Assembly (NCBI RefSeq): GCF_001556865.1
Contig: NZ_LSJY01000009.1
Location: forward strand, 7,823-71,822
From: Sphingobium sp. CCH11-B1
GTDB taxonomy: Bacteria; Pseudomonadota; Alphaproteobacteria; Sphingomonadales; Sphingomonadaceae
Reading direction: 5' to 3'
Length of the DNA stretch: 64,000 bases
The notes below the pieces were generated by a model. The model was not told the origin of the DNA. It searched no databases and saw only the letters and a program-made list of their open reading frames with translations. Positions 35,267 through 45,059 of the stretch are shown one piece after another; the first letter of the stretch is position 1; each line of letters opens with the position of its first letter. Both the position numbers and the translations under genes were made by a program.

Positions 35267-36490
35267 TCAGTCGAAAAGGCCGAGCGGGATCGCATCGCCC
35301 ATCGCCTTGTACCCCGCCGGCGAAGGATGGAGGCCATCGCCGACATCATAGGCCTTTAGCAGCCGGTCGGGACGCGCGGGATCGCGCATCGCCCGATCGA
35401 AATCGATCACCGCGTCGAAATGTCCGGGCATCCTGATCCAGGCGTTCACCGCCTGCCGGTCCGCCTCGTTCTGCGCGTCGGGATGATAATAATCATTATC
35501 GCCATAGGGCAGGATCGTCGCACCGATCACCTTGATCCCCTTGCCATGCGCCCTGGCGACGATCTGCCGGTACGCACCGATGATGCGCGCTACATGGGCC
35601 TGATGCGCTTCCCTGCTCACCGGCGCGTCGCGCGTCAGCGTGCCAAGGTCGTTGACCCCTTCGAGCAGGATGAGGTGCGTGACGCCCGGTTGCGCCAGCA
35701 CGTCGCGGTCCAGCCGCGCAAGCGCGCTGGGCCCGAGGCCGTCGTCCAGCAGACGGTTGCCGCCGATCCCCTGATTGACCACGGCGATGTTCCGGCGCTT
35801 CGGATCCGCCTGCAGCCGCTCCGCCAGCCGGTCCGTCCAGCGATCATTGCCGTTGGTCGTGGAACCGCGCCCGTCCGTGATGGAATCGCCCAGCGCGACG
35901 ATCGTGCGGGCGGGCGCGCATCGGTCCACCTCCAGCGCGGCGAGGTGGAACCAGTGGTCGAAATGCGCCGCGCCGTCCATCGTCCCGTCCGCCAGATGAT
36001 CGCCCGGAAGATGCCAGGAGGTCGCGCGCGAACCGGGATGGGATGTCTGTTCCGGCTCCCCGTCGTAGCGGATGGAAATGGCGATCGTCTCCAGCGCCTT
36101 TACCGGCAGCGCGACCGGATCGGAGAGATAGTCCGCGCCCGGCGGGACGATCACCGTCGCGCGGCTGTCGAAGCGCAGCGCGGTGACGCTGGCCGGGTCG
36201 ATGGCGGGCGAAGCGCTGCCCAGCGCCCGCGCGATGCTGGCCCCCGCGATCCGCAAGGGCTGGGTGCCAGCGAGATTGGAAATGCGCACGCGCAGCTGCT
36301 CCCCCGATATGGAGGGGCGGACGATCTGACGGAGCGTCTGGTCCTTGAGCGTGCCGGGCGGCAGGACCGCGTCGTTGACGGGCTCATATTGCGCCGAGGC
36401 CCAGGCGGCGACCTGGACGGTTGCGCAATCCTTCGCCTGCGCGGGCGTCGCGGCGATGAGGGCCAAGGGCAGGAAGATCAGCGATCGCAT
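35267..36490 (-). CDS. secreted SGNH/GDSL hydrolase (possible carbohydrate esterase)
   Basis: A signal peptide (MRSLIFLPLALIAATPAQA) is followed by an N-terminal beta domain and the SGNH hydrolase domain: block I IVALGDSITDGRGS with the nucleophile Ser, block II-III GGNRLLDDGLGPSALARLDRDV and GVNDLG, and the C-terminal DGLHPSPAGYKAMGD with catalytic Asp and His. SGNH enzymes remove acyl groups from polysaccharides and lipids. Its place just after a xylan-type TonB receptor suggests an acetyl-xylooligosaccharide esterase, but that is inference. A terminator lies between the receptor gene and this one. Confidence 0.85.
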   Translation of the reverse strand: MRSLIFLPLALIAATPAQAKDCATVQVAAWASAQYEPVNDAVLPPGTLKDQTLRQIVRPSISGEQLRVRISNLAGTQPLRIAGASIARALGSASPAIDPASVTALRFDSRATVIVPPGADYLSDPVALPVKALETIAISIRYDGEPEQTSHPGSRATSWHLPGDHLADGTMDGAAHFDHWFHLAALEVDRCAPARTIVALGDSITDGRGSTTNGNDRWTDRLAERLQADPKRRNIAVVNQGIGGNRLLDDGLGPSALARLDRDVLAQPGVTHLILLEGVNDLGTLTRDAPVSREAHQAHVARIIGAYRQIVARAHGKGIKVIGATILPYGDNDYYHPDAQNEADRQAVNAWIRMPGHFDAVIDFDRAMRDPARPDRLLKAYDVGDGLHPSPAGYKAMGDAIPLGLFD

Positions 36491-36560
36491 TTCAGCTCCC
36501 GAGCGGAAAAGGGCTTTAAAAAGGCTCAGCCCGAACGGCGAAAATTGTCCAGCGATTAAG

Positions 36561-36589
36561 AAAAAGGGGCCGGCGCTGCCGCCGGCCCC
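36561..36589 (-). terminator. Rho-independent terminator of the TonB receptor gene
   Basis: On the minus strand a 10-bp stem (GGGGCCGGCG with CGCCGGCCCC, 36566-36589) with a 4-base loop is followed by five Ts (complement of 36561-36565). It lies 21 bp after the receptor stop and separates that gene from the SGNH hydrolase gene. Confidence 0.9.
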
Positions 36590-36610
36590 ATAGTTGTCCT
36601 TGGGGGAGGA

Positions 36611-39532
36611 TCAGAAGTTCGCCCGGATACCGGCCAGAACCTGTCGGCCGGGATAGTAGATGGAATAAGGGGCGTTATCGTAGGCAAAGATGCTCCGGAT
36701 CGGCTCATTCGTGATGTTGAGCACATCCAGCGTCAGGCGCATCGCCTTGTTCATGAAGGGGAGCTGATAACCAGCCGACAGGTCGAGCTGACCGCGCGAA
36801 TCGCTGCCCAGATAGGCGTTGGAAATGCCGTTCTGATTGTAGCCGCTGGTGATCGTCTTGTCGTTCCAGACATAGTTCAGGCTGACCGACAGGGCGTCGG
36901 TTTCGTAGAAGCCCTGAAGATTGTAGGACCATTTCGGAACGCCGGTCGCGACCAGCTTGTTGCCCTGGGCGTCGACCGAGTTGGACGACTGCTTGATGTA
37001 AGTGCCGTTGACCGAAAAGCCGATCCCCTTCACCAGGAAATCGAGCGGCTGCACCCAGGTCGCCTCCAGCCCGCGCAGGCGCAGCGACTGCAGATTGATC
37101 GGGCGGTTGACGTTGACCGGGAGATTCTCGATCGCAACGCCGGTCCGGGCCGCACGGTCACGCAGCGCGTTCTGCTGCGTCGACTGAAGATTGTCGAACG
37201 GGATATTCAGCGAACCGAAGCTCGCCTGGCTGACCTGCGTCAGGGTGAAGCCGTTGATATCCTTCTGGAACGCGGCAAGGCCGACATAGCCGATGCCGCC
37301 GGTGTAGAATTCACCGCCAAGGTCGTAATTGTTCGACGTGTAGGGCTTGAGGTTCGGGTTGCCCGCGCTTGCTTCCAGAGCCGACGGATCGGAGAAGGTC
37401 AGACCCGGCAGGATCTGCCCTGCTTCCGGCCGCGTCATGGTGCGCGAGGCGGAGAAACGCAGCTTGACATTGTCCGCCGCGCTCCAAGTCACGTTGAGCG
37501 CTGGCAGGAAATTTTCGTAGGTCGAATTGGCTTCGATATCCACGATCGTGTTGCCGACCTGGCTCGGGCCGAGAACATTCTGCCGGGTGCGGGCATAGCG
37601 CATCCCGGCATTCACATCGAGGTCGCGGCCAAGCAGGGTCGTCCGTCCGTTCACCTCGAAATAGGCGCCCCAGACCTTTTCGTCGACATCGCCCGTGGCG
37701 CCACCGGTGACAGCGCCGCGCGCTTCGGGGGCATTGTCGCGGAACTGCGCGTAGTTGGTGGCGTCGATGATCTTCTGGAAATCAGGCACGACGAACGCTG
37801 TGTAGCCAACCGGGCCATTGGCGAGATGGCCGAAATTGCTGACCGGGAACGGCATCAGATATTGCGGCACCTGCGCGTTGGTGATCGACCCGGTCAGGCC
37901 GGCGCAGGTCGCGCCGCACACCGTCGCCTGATAGGCGGAACTGTTGTCATAGGCGCGCACGACCCGCTTGGCGCGGTCATAGGCTGCGCCAAGCTTCACA
38001 TTCAGGAAGTCGTCGCCATAAGTCAGGTCCAGATGCGCGCCCTGCGTTTCGGTGCGGCGGCGAACATTCTGCACATTCTGGCGATACCATTGCCATCCGG
38101 CCTGCGGGCTGTTCAGATCGATGTTGGTCGTGATCTGCGGATAATAGCCGTTCGAATTGTCATAATAGACATCGACGCCCGACTGCGGCGTGGTCTGGAA
38201 CGCCCAGGTCGGCTGCTCGCGGAAGAAGCGGCTCTTGGACATGTTGAGGTTGGCGACGATCTTTAGCTTGTCGGTGGGTTCCCATGTCATGCTGGGGCTG
38301 ACGTTCCAGAAATGGGTCGTCTGCTTGAAGATGCTGGATTCGAGGAAGAAGGACGAGTTCGCGAAGGTGCCGCTGGTGACGACATTATTCTCGTCCACGG
38401 TCAGGTCGATCGGGATCATGCCGCCGGTCGACTGCGGGGTCGAACCCGGTCCCGAGTTGCGGACCTGCCAGTTCATGTTGACCTTGGTATAGTCGCGGGT
38501 CGACTTCGCCCAAATGCCGTCGATGGCGAAATGCAGCGTGTCGCTGGGACGCCATTCCATCGAGGCGAGCGCCGAAATCCGCGAACGGTCGCCTTCGGTC
38601 AGCGAATTGCGGCCAAGGCGCGGGATGATCGCACGGCTCAGCTGATCGCGCGTCAGGCCAGACGTCGCGACGACGTCCACCGGCTGTCCGGCGACCAGAC
38701 CATGACCTGTGTTGCGCGGGACCACGGATGCATAGGCGAAATTATTGCCGCCCGGATCGCCAACGCCCAGATTGCCGTCGGTCCAGCCGATGGTTTCGAA
38801 CCCGTCGACTCGCGTCTTGGTCTTCACGCCCGCAACGCCCAGCAGGATGCCGAACGTGTCGGTGGTATGGCTGGCCACGATCGCGCCGCGCGGGCCGACC
38901 TTGTCATTGGTGTCGGAATATTGCCCCTGCGCGACGACCGTAACGTGGGTGCCGGGCTTGTCGAACGGACGGGCGTTCTGAAGGTTGACCGTGCCGGCAA
39001 TGCCGCCTTCGATCGTATGCGCCGATGCCGACTTCGCAAGGTCGAGGCGGGTGAAGAGTTCGGACGGGAAGAAGTCGAGATCGACTTCGCGATTGCCGCC
39101 GCCACCGCCGGTGGTGCCACCGTCCGACGCGACCGCGATCTGCGATCCGTTCAGCAGCACCTTCGAGAAGCTGGGGCCAAGGCCGCGGATCGCGACCTGC
39201 GTGCCTTCGCCGGTAATGTCGCGGTTCAGGCGGACGCCCGGCATGCGGTTCAGCGTTTCGGCAAGGTTGGTGGCGGGCAGCTTGCCGATGTCTTCGGCGA
39301 AGATCGAGTCACCGAAAGCGACGGCATTCTTCTTGGCGTTGGTGGCACTTTGCAGCGATCCGCGAATGCCGGTCACGACGATCTCGGCGACGTCATCGGC
39401 AGGCGCGGCCTGCGGCGCAGCGTCCTGCGGGGCCGCGGCATCCTGCGCGAAGGCGACGGACGCCAGGCCCAGCGACCCGACTGCGGAAGCTGCGAAAAGC
39501 GCAGCACGAAAAGCGTGGATATGAGCAGACAT
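36611..39532 (-). CDS. TonB-dependent receptor, Xanthomonas/Caulobacter carbohydrate type
   Basis: The 973-residue outer-membrane protein has a signal peptide (cleavage after about residue 29), a TonB box-like EIVVTGIRGSLQ (about 50-61), a plug domain (LPATNLAETLNRMPGVRLNR, VAIRGLGPSFSKVLLNG) and a 22-strand barrel ending in GIRANF with terminal Phe. The plug signature belongs to the TonB-Xanth-Caul group that imports plant oligosaccharides. Flanked by uronate and xylosidase genes, it probably imports glucurono-xylooligosaccharides. It has its own promoter with two LacI-type operators. GGAGAGGG precedes ATG 39532. Confidence 0.94.
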   Translation of the reverse strand: MSAHIHAFRAALFAASAVGSLGLASVAFAQDAAAPQDAAPQAAPADDVAEIVVTGIRGSLQSATNAKKNAVAFGDSIFAEDIGKLPATNLAETLNRMPGVRLNRDITGEGTQVAIRGLGPSFSKVLLNGSQIAVASDGGTTGGGGGNREVDLDFFPSELFTRLDLAKSASAHTIEGGIAGTVNLQNARPFDKPGTHVTVVAQGQYSDTNDKVGPRGAIVASHTTDTFGILLGVAGVKTKTRVDGFETIGWTDGNLGVGDPGGNNFAYASVVPRNTGHGLVAGQPVDVVATSGLTRDQLSRAIIPRLGRNSLTEGDRSRISALASMEWRPSDTLHFAIDGIWAKSTRDYTKVNMNWQVRNSGPGSTPQSTGGMIPIDLTVDENNVVTSGTFANSSFFLESSIFKQTTHFWNVSPSMTWEPTDKLKIVANLNMSKSRFFREQPTWAFQTTPQSGVDVYYDNSNGYYPQITTNIDLNSPQAGWQWYRQNVQNVRRRTETQGAHLDLTYGDDFLNVKLGAAYDRAKRVVRAYDNSSAYQATVCGATCAGLTGSITNAQVPQYLMPFPVSNFGHLANGPVGYTAFVVPDFQKIIDATNYAQFRDNAPEARGAVTGGATGDVDEKVWGAYFEVNGRTTLLGRDLDVNAGMRYARTRQNVLGPSQVGNTIVDIEANSTYENFLPALNVTWSAADNVKLRFSASRTMTRPEAGQILPGLTFSDPSALEASAGNPNLKPYTSNNYDLGGEFYTGGIGYVGLAAFQKDINGFTLTQVSQASFGSLNIPFDNLQSTQQNALRDRAARTGVAIENLPVNVNRPINLQSLRLRGLEATWVQPLDFLVKGIGFSVNGTYIKQSSNSVDAQGNKLVATGVPKWSYNLQGFYETDALSVSLNYVWNDKTITSGYNQNGISNAYLGSDSRGQLDLSAGYQLPFMNKAMRLTLDVLNITNEPIRSIFAYDNAPYSIYYPGRQVLAGIRANF

Positions 39533-39580
39533 AGGAAACCCTCTCCGAACCTAGCGCCTATGACCTGTTTGCAAGCCAAC

Positions 39581-39594
39581 TGTTAGCGCTATCA
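39581..39594. promoter_or_regulatory. LacI-type operator O1 (TonB receptor)
   Basis: TGTTAGCGCTATCA, a near-perfect palindrome centred on CG, placed at the predicted transcription start of the receptor gene. It is one of four such sites near the xylan genes. Confidence 0.7.
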
Positions 39595-39601
39595 GTGCAA
39601 C

Positions 39602-39629
39602 CTAATAGCGCGCGACACGGCCCTGTCAA
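39602..39629 (-). promoter_or_regulatory. promoter of the TonB receptor gene
   Basis: On the minus strand TTGACA (39629-39624) and TATTAG (39607-39602) are 16 bases apart. The -35 is perfect and the -10 matches four of six bases. Operator O1 lies just downstream and O2 just upstream. Confidence 0.6.
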
Positions 39630-39646
39630 CATGAGCCAAACATAAA

Positions 39647-39660
39647 TGGTAACGTTACAG
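39647..39660. promoter_or_regulatory. LacI-type operator O2 (TonB receptor / uxuB 3' end)
   Basis: TGGTAACGTTACAG, a palindrome with a weaker right end. It overlaps the stop codon of the fructuronate reductase gene. Its centre is 66 bp from that of O1, which would allow DNA looping across the promoter. Confidence 0.6.
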
Positions 39661-41139
39661 CTTTCTGTGATCGGAATGTCGCAGTTGCCGGAGGGCGGCC
39701 AGCGCGCCTTCTTCTTCCAGCACGATCAGCCAGCGCGTGAGCGACTGGCGCAGATGCTCGTTTCCGGCGAGGTCTGTGGGAACGATCGCAGCAAAGCCAA
39801 GCATCGCATCGACTCGCTCCGAAGCCATGTCCGCGTGGGACAGCCGTTCCGCCATCTCGCCCGCCAGCGGATCATCCACCTGATGGGCCGCTCCGTCATC
39901 GTCCAATCCCGCCTGCCATCGGATCCACGCCGCCACCGCCAGCGACAAGGCGTCGATCCCCCGCCCCTGGCCGAGCCGAGCGGCGATCGGCGCGAGCAAG
40001 CGCTGCGGCAGCTTCTGCGACCCGTCCATGGCGATCTGCCGCGTCCGGTGGGCGAGCGTCGGATTGTCGAACCGCGCCATCAGCGCGCAGCGATAGGCTG
40101 CCACGTCCAGACCCGGCGGCGGCGACAATGTCGTTTCGGTCTCGTCCCACAGAGCCTTCACGAAATGGCGCGCGTCCGGCAGCGCCAGAACCTCATGCAC
40201 ATGATCGATCCCGGCCAGCCCGCCCAGATAGGCGATGCCGCTATGCGCGCCATTGAGCAGGCGCAACTTCGCCTCCTCCCAGGGCGCCACATCGTCGGTC
40301 AACTGGACGCCCTCGCCGAAATCCGGGCGCGGGCCGCAGAACCGATCCTCGATCACCCACTGGCGGAACGGCTCTGTCTTGACCATCGCCAGATCCTCCA
40401 CGCCAAGCCGCGCGGAAAGCGATGCGATGTCGTTGGGCGTGGTGGCGGGAACGATACGGTCCACCATCGTCTGGGGGAAGGCCCCTTCCGCTGCGATCCA
40501 GTCAGCCAGCGCCGCATCGTGGCGCCGGGCGAGCGCGATCACGGCGTCCCGCAACCGCGCGCCGTTGTGCGGCAGATTGTCGCAACTGATGGCGGTGAAG
40601 GGCGGCAGCCCGGCGGCGCGACGACGCGCCAGCGCGGCAACGATATAGCCGGGCGCGGTCTGCGGCCGTTGGAGCGAGAGGAGATCGGCCGCCAGCTGCG
40701 CGTCCTCTTCCATCAATCCGCCGGTCGCGAGGTCGAGCTTGTAGCCCTTTTCGGTGATGGTCAGGGTGACGATATGCGTGTCGGCCGATGCCATCGCCTC
40801 GATCAGCGCGATCGGTTCCTCCGGCGCGACGATCACCCGTTGCACCGCGCCGACGATGCGCGCCTGCTCGGCCGATCCGTCACGCACCAGCATCGTATAA
40901 AGGCCGTCCTGCGGCGCCATCTGGTCGCGCACGGCCGGGGAGCGAAGCGAGGCGCCGACGATGCCCCAGCGCATGTCGCCCCCGTTCAGCGCGTCGTCGA
41001 AGAATATCGCCTGATGCGCGCGGTGGAACGCGCCGATGCCGATATGCACGACCCCACGGCTGACGGCGGCACGATCATAGGCCGGGCGGATGACGTCGCC
41101 CGGCAAATCCGCCAGCGTGGCGGACGACAGTCTGTTCAC
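39655..41139 (-). CDS. uxuB: fructuronate reductase (mannitol dehydrogenase family)
   Basis: A polyol-specific long-chain dehydrogenase: nucleotide-binding start VHIGIGAFHRAHQAIFF (residues 32-47), DNLPHNG, KTEPFRQWVIED and the active-site region AKLRLLNGAHSGIAYLG. The 494-residue length is normal. With uronate isomerase and mannonate dehydratase in the same operon, reduction of D-fructuronate to D-mannonate is the natural role; tagaturonate reductase is less likely. The start is GTG 41139, overlapping the uxaC stop by 4 bp. Confidence 0.93.
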   Translation of the reverse strand: MNRLSSATLADLPGDVIRPAYDRAAVSRGVVHIGIGAFHRAHQAIFFDDALNGGDMRWGIVGASLRSPAVRDQMAPQDGLYTMLVRDGSAEQARIVGAVQRVIVAPEEPIALIEAMASADTHIVTLTITEKGYKLDLATGGLMEEDAQLAADLLSLQRPQTAPGYIVAALARRRAAGLPPFTAISCDNLPHNGARLRDAVIALARRHDAALADWIAAEGAFPQTMVDRIVPATTPNDIASLSARLGVEDLAMVKTEPFRQWVIEDRFCGPRPDFGEGVQLTDDVAPWEEAKLRLLNGAHSGIAYLGGLAGIDHVHEVLALPDARHFVKALWDETETTLSPPPGLDVAAYRCALMARFDNPTLAHRTRQIAMDGSQKLPQRLLAPIAARLGQGRGIDALSLAVAAWIRWQAGLDDDGAAHQVDDPLAGEMAERLSHADMASERVDAMLGFAAIVPTDLAGNEHLRQSLTRWLIVLEEEGALAALRQLRHSDHRKL

Positions 41140-42548
41140 AGCTTGTAGGCCTTTTTCACCAGGTCGTAGGCAAGTTCGCGGGCGACCTCATGCGCCTCAT
41201 CCTCGTCCAGCCGATGTTCAGCGACCAGTTGCGCCAGCCAGGCGCAATCCATGCGGCGGGCGACGTCATGACGCGCCGGGATCGACAGAAACGCACGGGT
41301 GTCGTCGTTGAAGCCCACCGTATTGTAGAAGCCGGCGGTCTCCGTCATCCGTTCGCGGAAGCGGCGCATCCCTTCGGGACTATCATGGAACCACCAGGGC
41401 GGCCCCAGCCGCAGCGCCGGATAATGTCCGGCGAGCGGGGCAAGCTCCCGCGAATAGACGTCCTCGTCCAGCGTGAAGAGGATGAGCGTCAGACGGGGAT
41501 CGTTGCCGTAAAGGTCGAGCAAGGGCTTGAGCGCCCGGACGAATTCGCCCGCCGCCGGGATGTCGGCGCCCTTGTCGCGGCCGAAACGCGCGCGAAGGGC
41601 GTCATTATGGCTGCGGTGGACGCCCGGATGCAATTGCATCACCATGCCGTCCTCGATCGACATGCGCGCCATCTGCACCAGCATATGGCCGCGGAAAAGC
41701 TCCGCGTCCTTCGCGTCCACCGGGCCGGCCGTCACCCGATTGAACAGCGCCTGCGCCTCTTGCGACGAAAGATTGGCGGTGAAGGCGCTGGGGTGCCCAT
41801 GGTCGGTCGATGTCGCGCCCGCTTCCCGAAAAGCGGCGCGCCGCTTTTCATGCGCGCGCAGATAGCCGGCATAGCTGCGATCCTCGCCCGCCATCGCGCA
41901 GAAGCGCTCGACATTGTCGATGAAGCGCGGATCGTCCGGGTCCAGCACCGGGTCCGGGCGATAGGCGGTGATGACCCGGCCGCCCCAGCCCGACGCGCGG
42001 ATGGCGCGATGATGGTCGAGCGGGTCGAGCGGCCCCTCCGTCGTCGCGATCACCTCTATGTTATAGCGTTCGAACAGCGCGCGTGGGCGGAAGGCGTCCG
42101 TCTTGAGCGCCGCGTCGATGACGTCGTAATAATGGCCGGCCGTCGTCGCATCCAGCCGCACGTCGATGCCGAACGCCTCGACAAAGACCCAGTCCAGCCA
42201 CATGCGCGAAGGCGTGCCCCGGAACAGATGGTAGTGCGCGGCGAAGCGATGCCAGATGGCGCGCGGATCCGTCTCGGTCGGGCTGCCATCGATCGTGGGC
42301 ACGCCCAGTTCCTCCAGCTTTACCCCCTGGCTGTAGAGCATGCGGAACACATAATGGTCCGGCACGATCAGCAGGTCGGCGGGGTTCGCAAAGGGCTGGT
42401 CATAGGCGAACCAGCGCGGATCGGTGTGGCCGTGCGGGCTGACGATGGGCAGGTTCCTGACCGTCTCGTAGAGCGAACGGGCGATGGCGCGAGTTGCGGG
42501 ATCGGATGGCAGGAGACGATCGGGATGAAGACGCAAGGGTCGTGTCAT
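41136..42548 (-). CDS. uxaC: glucuronate isomerase
   Basis: This isomerises D-glucuronate to D-fructuronate (also galacturonate to tagaturonate). The 470-residue amidohydrolase-like protein has the SPHGHTDPRWF motif (His39/His41), NIEVIATTEGPLDPLDHH, GMVMQLHPGVHRSHND and NTVGFNDDTRAFLSIPARHDVARR, all typical of UxaC. ATG 42548 overlaps the transporter stop by 4 bp; the longer open frame upstream to 43439 is antisense-like noise within the transporter gene. Confidence 0.96.
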   Translation of the reverse strand: MTRPLRLHPDRLLPSDPATRAIARSLYETVRNLPIVSPHGHTDPRWFAYDQPFANPADLLIVPDHYVFRMLYSQGVKLEELGVPTIDGSPTETDPRAIWHRFAAHYHLFRGTPSRMWLDWVFVEAFGIDVRLDATTAGHYYDVIDAALKTDAFRPRALFERYNIEVIATTEGPLDPLDHHRAIRASGWGGRVITAYRPDPVLDPDDPRFIDNVERFCAMAGEDRSYAGYLRAHEKRRAAFREAGATSTDHGHPSAFTANLSSQEAQALFNRVTAGPVDAKDAELFRGHMLVQMARMSIEDGMVMQLHPGVHRSHNDALRARFGRDKGADIPAAGEFVRALKPLLDLYGNDPRLTLILFTLDEDVYSRELAPLAGHYPALRLGPPWWFHDSPEGMRRFRERMTETAGFYNTVGFNDDTRAFLSIPARHDVARRMDCAWLAQLVAEHRLDEDEAHEVARELAYDLVKKAYKL

Positions 42549-43828
42549 GCGGCGCTTTCGGAAGGGATGATCGCCACCGGCTGATAGCGGGGCAGAAGAA
42601 GGTGAATGACCGCCAGCGCGACCAGATAGGCGACGGACGCGACGGCGAAGATGGGGCCGTAACTGCCGATGGTTTCCAGGATGACGCCGGCGAATTTCGC
42701 CATCAGCATTCCGCCGACAGCACCCGCAAGGCCACCCAGGCCGACGACCGACCCCGCCATCGAGCGCGGAAACACATCGCCGGGCAAGGCGTAGAGATTG
42801 GCGGAAAAGCCCTGATGCCCTGCACAGGCAAGGCCGATCAGTCCCACCGCGACCCACATGGACGGCGAATGGGCCGCAAAGGCGATGGGTAGGGCGCATG
42901 AGGCAGCCAGCAGCATCGCGCTCTTGCGCGCGCGGTTGACGCTCCAGCCGCGGCCCATCAGGCGCGACGATGTCCATCCGCCCGCGACCGATCCTATATC
43001 GGCCAGCAGATAGACGGCGATCAGCGGCGGACCGAAGTCCAGCATCTTGACGCCATATTGCTTGTTGAAGAAATCGGGCAGCCAGAAGAGGAAGGTCCAC
43101 CACACCGGATCGATCAGGAACCGCCCCATCATATAGGCCCAGGTCTGGCGGTGGCGGAACAGGGTGGCCCATTTGACCGGGCGCTGCCCCTCCACCGGAT
43201 CGGTCTCGATCCAGGCCAGTTCTTGCCGCGAAAGCCCCTTCTTCTCGCGCGGGCGGCGGTAGAAGCTGAGCCAGGCGGCGAGCCAGGCGACGGTCAGCAG
43301 GCCGGTCAGGATGAAGGCCCAGCGCCAGCCGAGCGACACCGCGATGACCGGCACGATCAGCGGCGTCAGGATCGCCCCGACATTCGACCCGGCATTGAAG
43401 ATGCCGATGGCGAAGGCGCGTTCCTTCTTGGGGAACCATTCATTGGTCGCGGCGATGGCGGCGGGAAACGTCCCCGCCTCCCCGATGGCGAGCGGAATGC
43501 GCGCAAGCAACATCCCCGCCGTCGAGGTGAAGAAGATATGCGCGACATGGCCAATGGTCCACAGCGTCACCGCGAGCGCATAGCCCGCGCGCGCGCCGAT
43601 CCGGTCGATCAGCCGGCCGAAAACGACATAGGCGACGCCATATCCCGCCTGAAACCAGATGGCGAGGTCGGCATAACCGCTTTCGCTCCAGCCGTAACGC
43701 GCCTGAAGATCGGGCTTCAGCGTCGGCAGCACCAGCCGGTCGATATAGCTCAGCACCACGGCCGCGAACAAAAGGCCGCAGACGATCCAGCGGACCTTGC
43801 CTGAGGGTTTGGGAATCGCCTGCGTCAT
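42545..43828 (-). CDS. MFS hexuronate transporter (ExuT-like)
   Basis: A 427-residue protein with 12 transmembrane helices of the anion:cation symporter (ACS) subfamily: SYIDRLVLPTLKPDLQARYGWSES near helix 1, FGRLIDRIGARAG between helices 2 and 3, and IGEAGTFPAAIAATNEWFPKKERAFAIGIFNAGS. ExuT-type carriers import glucuronate or galacturonate with protons. ATG 43828 (5 bp after the mannonate dehydratase stop, GGTGA upstream) is preferred to a TTG at 43840. It probably carries glucuronate released in the periplasm by the GH67 enzyme. Confidence 0.92.
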   Translation of the reverse strand: MTQAIPKPSGKVRWIVCGLLFAAVVLSYIDRLVLPTLKPDLQARYGWSESGYADLAIWFQAGYGVAYVVFGRLIDRIGARAGYALAVTLWTIGHVAHIFFTSTAGMLLARIPLAIGEAGTFPAAIAATNEWFPKKERAFAIGIFNAGSNVGAILTPLIVPVIAVSLGWRWAFILTGLLTVAWLAAWLSFYRRPREKKGLSRQELAWIETDPVEGQRPVKWATLFRHRQTWAYMMGRFLIDPVWWTFLFWLPDFFNKQYGVKMLDFGPPLIAVYLLADIGSVAGGWTSSRLMGRGWSVNRARKSAMLLAASCALPIAFAAHSPSMWVAVGLIGLACAGHQGFSANLYALPGDVFPRSMAGSVVGLGGLAGAVGGMLMAKFAGVILETIGSYGPIFAVASVAYLVALAVIHLLLPRYQPVAIIPSESAA

Positions 43829-43833
43829 CGCGA

Positions 43834-45045
43834 TCACCAATTGTACATCGTACCGTCTTCCAGCCGGTTCACCGGCAGGAAGGCGCGGCTATATTCATAT
43901 TTGGCGGCCAGTTCCTCGTCGATGTCGACGCCAAGGCCCGGCGCGTCGCCCGGATGCATCATGCCGTTGGCGAAGGTGTAGGCATGCGGGAAAACCGCGT
44001 CCGTTTCCTCGGTATGGCGCATATATTCCTGCACCCCGAAATTGGGGACGCTAAGGTCGAAATGCAGCGCGGCGGCCATGCAGACCGGCGACAGGTCGGT
44101 CGCGCCATGGCATCCGGTGCGAATCTGGTAGAGGTCCGCCAGCGCGGCGATCCGGCGCAGGTGGGTAATGCCGCCGGCATGGACCACGGTCGCGCGGATA
44201 TAGTCGATCAACTGGTTCTGGATCAGGTCCTTGGCGTCCCAGATCGTGTTGAAAATCTCGCCCACCGCCAGCGGCGACGTGGTGTGCTGGCGGATCAGCC
44301 TGAACGCTTCCTGATTTTCGGCCGGGGTCGCGTCCTCCAGCCAGAAGGGACGATATTGCTCCAGGTCCTTGCCCAGCCGCCCCGCCTCGATCGGCGTCAG
44401 GCGGTGATGGATGTCGTGCAGCAGGTGGACGTCCCAGCCCAGCGCCTCGCGCGCGGCTTTGAACAGTTCGGGCACCACGCGCATATATTTGGGGGTGTTC
44501 CACACATTCTCGGTCGGCAGGTCGGCGTCTGCGGGCTCGTAGAAATATTTGTCCTTGCTGACGCCATAGGTGGACGCCATGCCCGGCACGCCGCACTGGA
44601 TGCGGATCGCCTTGTAACCCTGCGCCTGATATTCCAGTGCCGCGTTGATCGTGTCCTCGATCGTGGTGCCGTTGGCATGGCCATAGACCATCACGCCTTC
44701 GCGGCTCGCCCCGCCCAGCAGCTGATAGACCGGCAGGCCCGCAATCTTGCCCTTGATGTCCCAGAGCGCGGTGTCGACCGCCGCGATCGCCGACATGGTG
44801 ACAGGGCCGCGACGCCAATAGGCGCCCTTGTAGAGATATTGCCAGATATCCTCGATCCGGTGCGCATCCCGGCCGATCAGGCACGGAATGACATGGTCGG
44901 TCAGATAGCTGGCGACCGATAATTCTCGCCCGTTCAGCGTCGCGTCGCCCAGGCCGTACACGCCCGCGTCCGTGATGATCTTGAGCGTGACGAAATTGCG
45001 GCCGGGGCAGGTGACGATAACCTTGGCATCAATGATCTTGGGCAT
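43834..45045 (-). CDS. manD: D-mannonate dehydratase, enolase superfamily
   Basis: This dehydrates D-mannonate to 2-keto-3-deoxy-D-gluconate. Metal ligands Asp211, Glu237 and Glu263 and catalytic residues Arg148, Tyr160 and His213 each lie exactly one position after those of the structurally known Novosphingobium aromaticivorans ManD (Asp210, Glu236, Glu262, Arg147, Tyr159, His212). The C-terminal [11 protein letters not shown] motif also fits. It replaces UxuA, the unrelated enzyme used by E. coli. Length 403 residues. It follows the GH3 gene by 14 bp. Confidence 0.97.
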   Translation of the reverse strand: MPKIIDAKVIVTCPGRNFVTLKIITDAGVYGLGDATLNGRELSVASYLTDHVIPCLIGRDAHRIEDIWQYLYKGAYWRRGPVTMSAIAAVDTALWDIKGKIAGLPVYQLLGGASREGVMVYGHANGTTIEDTINAALEYQAQGYKAIRIQCGVPGMASTYGVSKDKYFYEPADADLPTENVWNTPKYMRVVPELFKAAREALGWDVHLLHDIHHRLTPIEAGRLGKDLEQYRPFWLEDATPAENQEAFRLIRQHTTSPLAVGEIFNTIWDAKDLIQNQLIDYIRATVVHAGGITHLRRIAALADLYQIRTGCHGATDLSPVCMAAALHFDLSVPNFGVQEYMRHTEETDAVFPHAYTFANGMMHPGDAPGLGVDIDEELAAKYEYSRAFLPVNRLEDGTMYNW

Positions 45046-45059
45046 TTGGGCAGTCCTGT

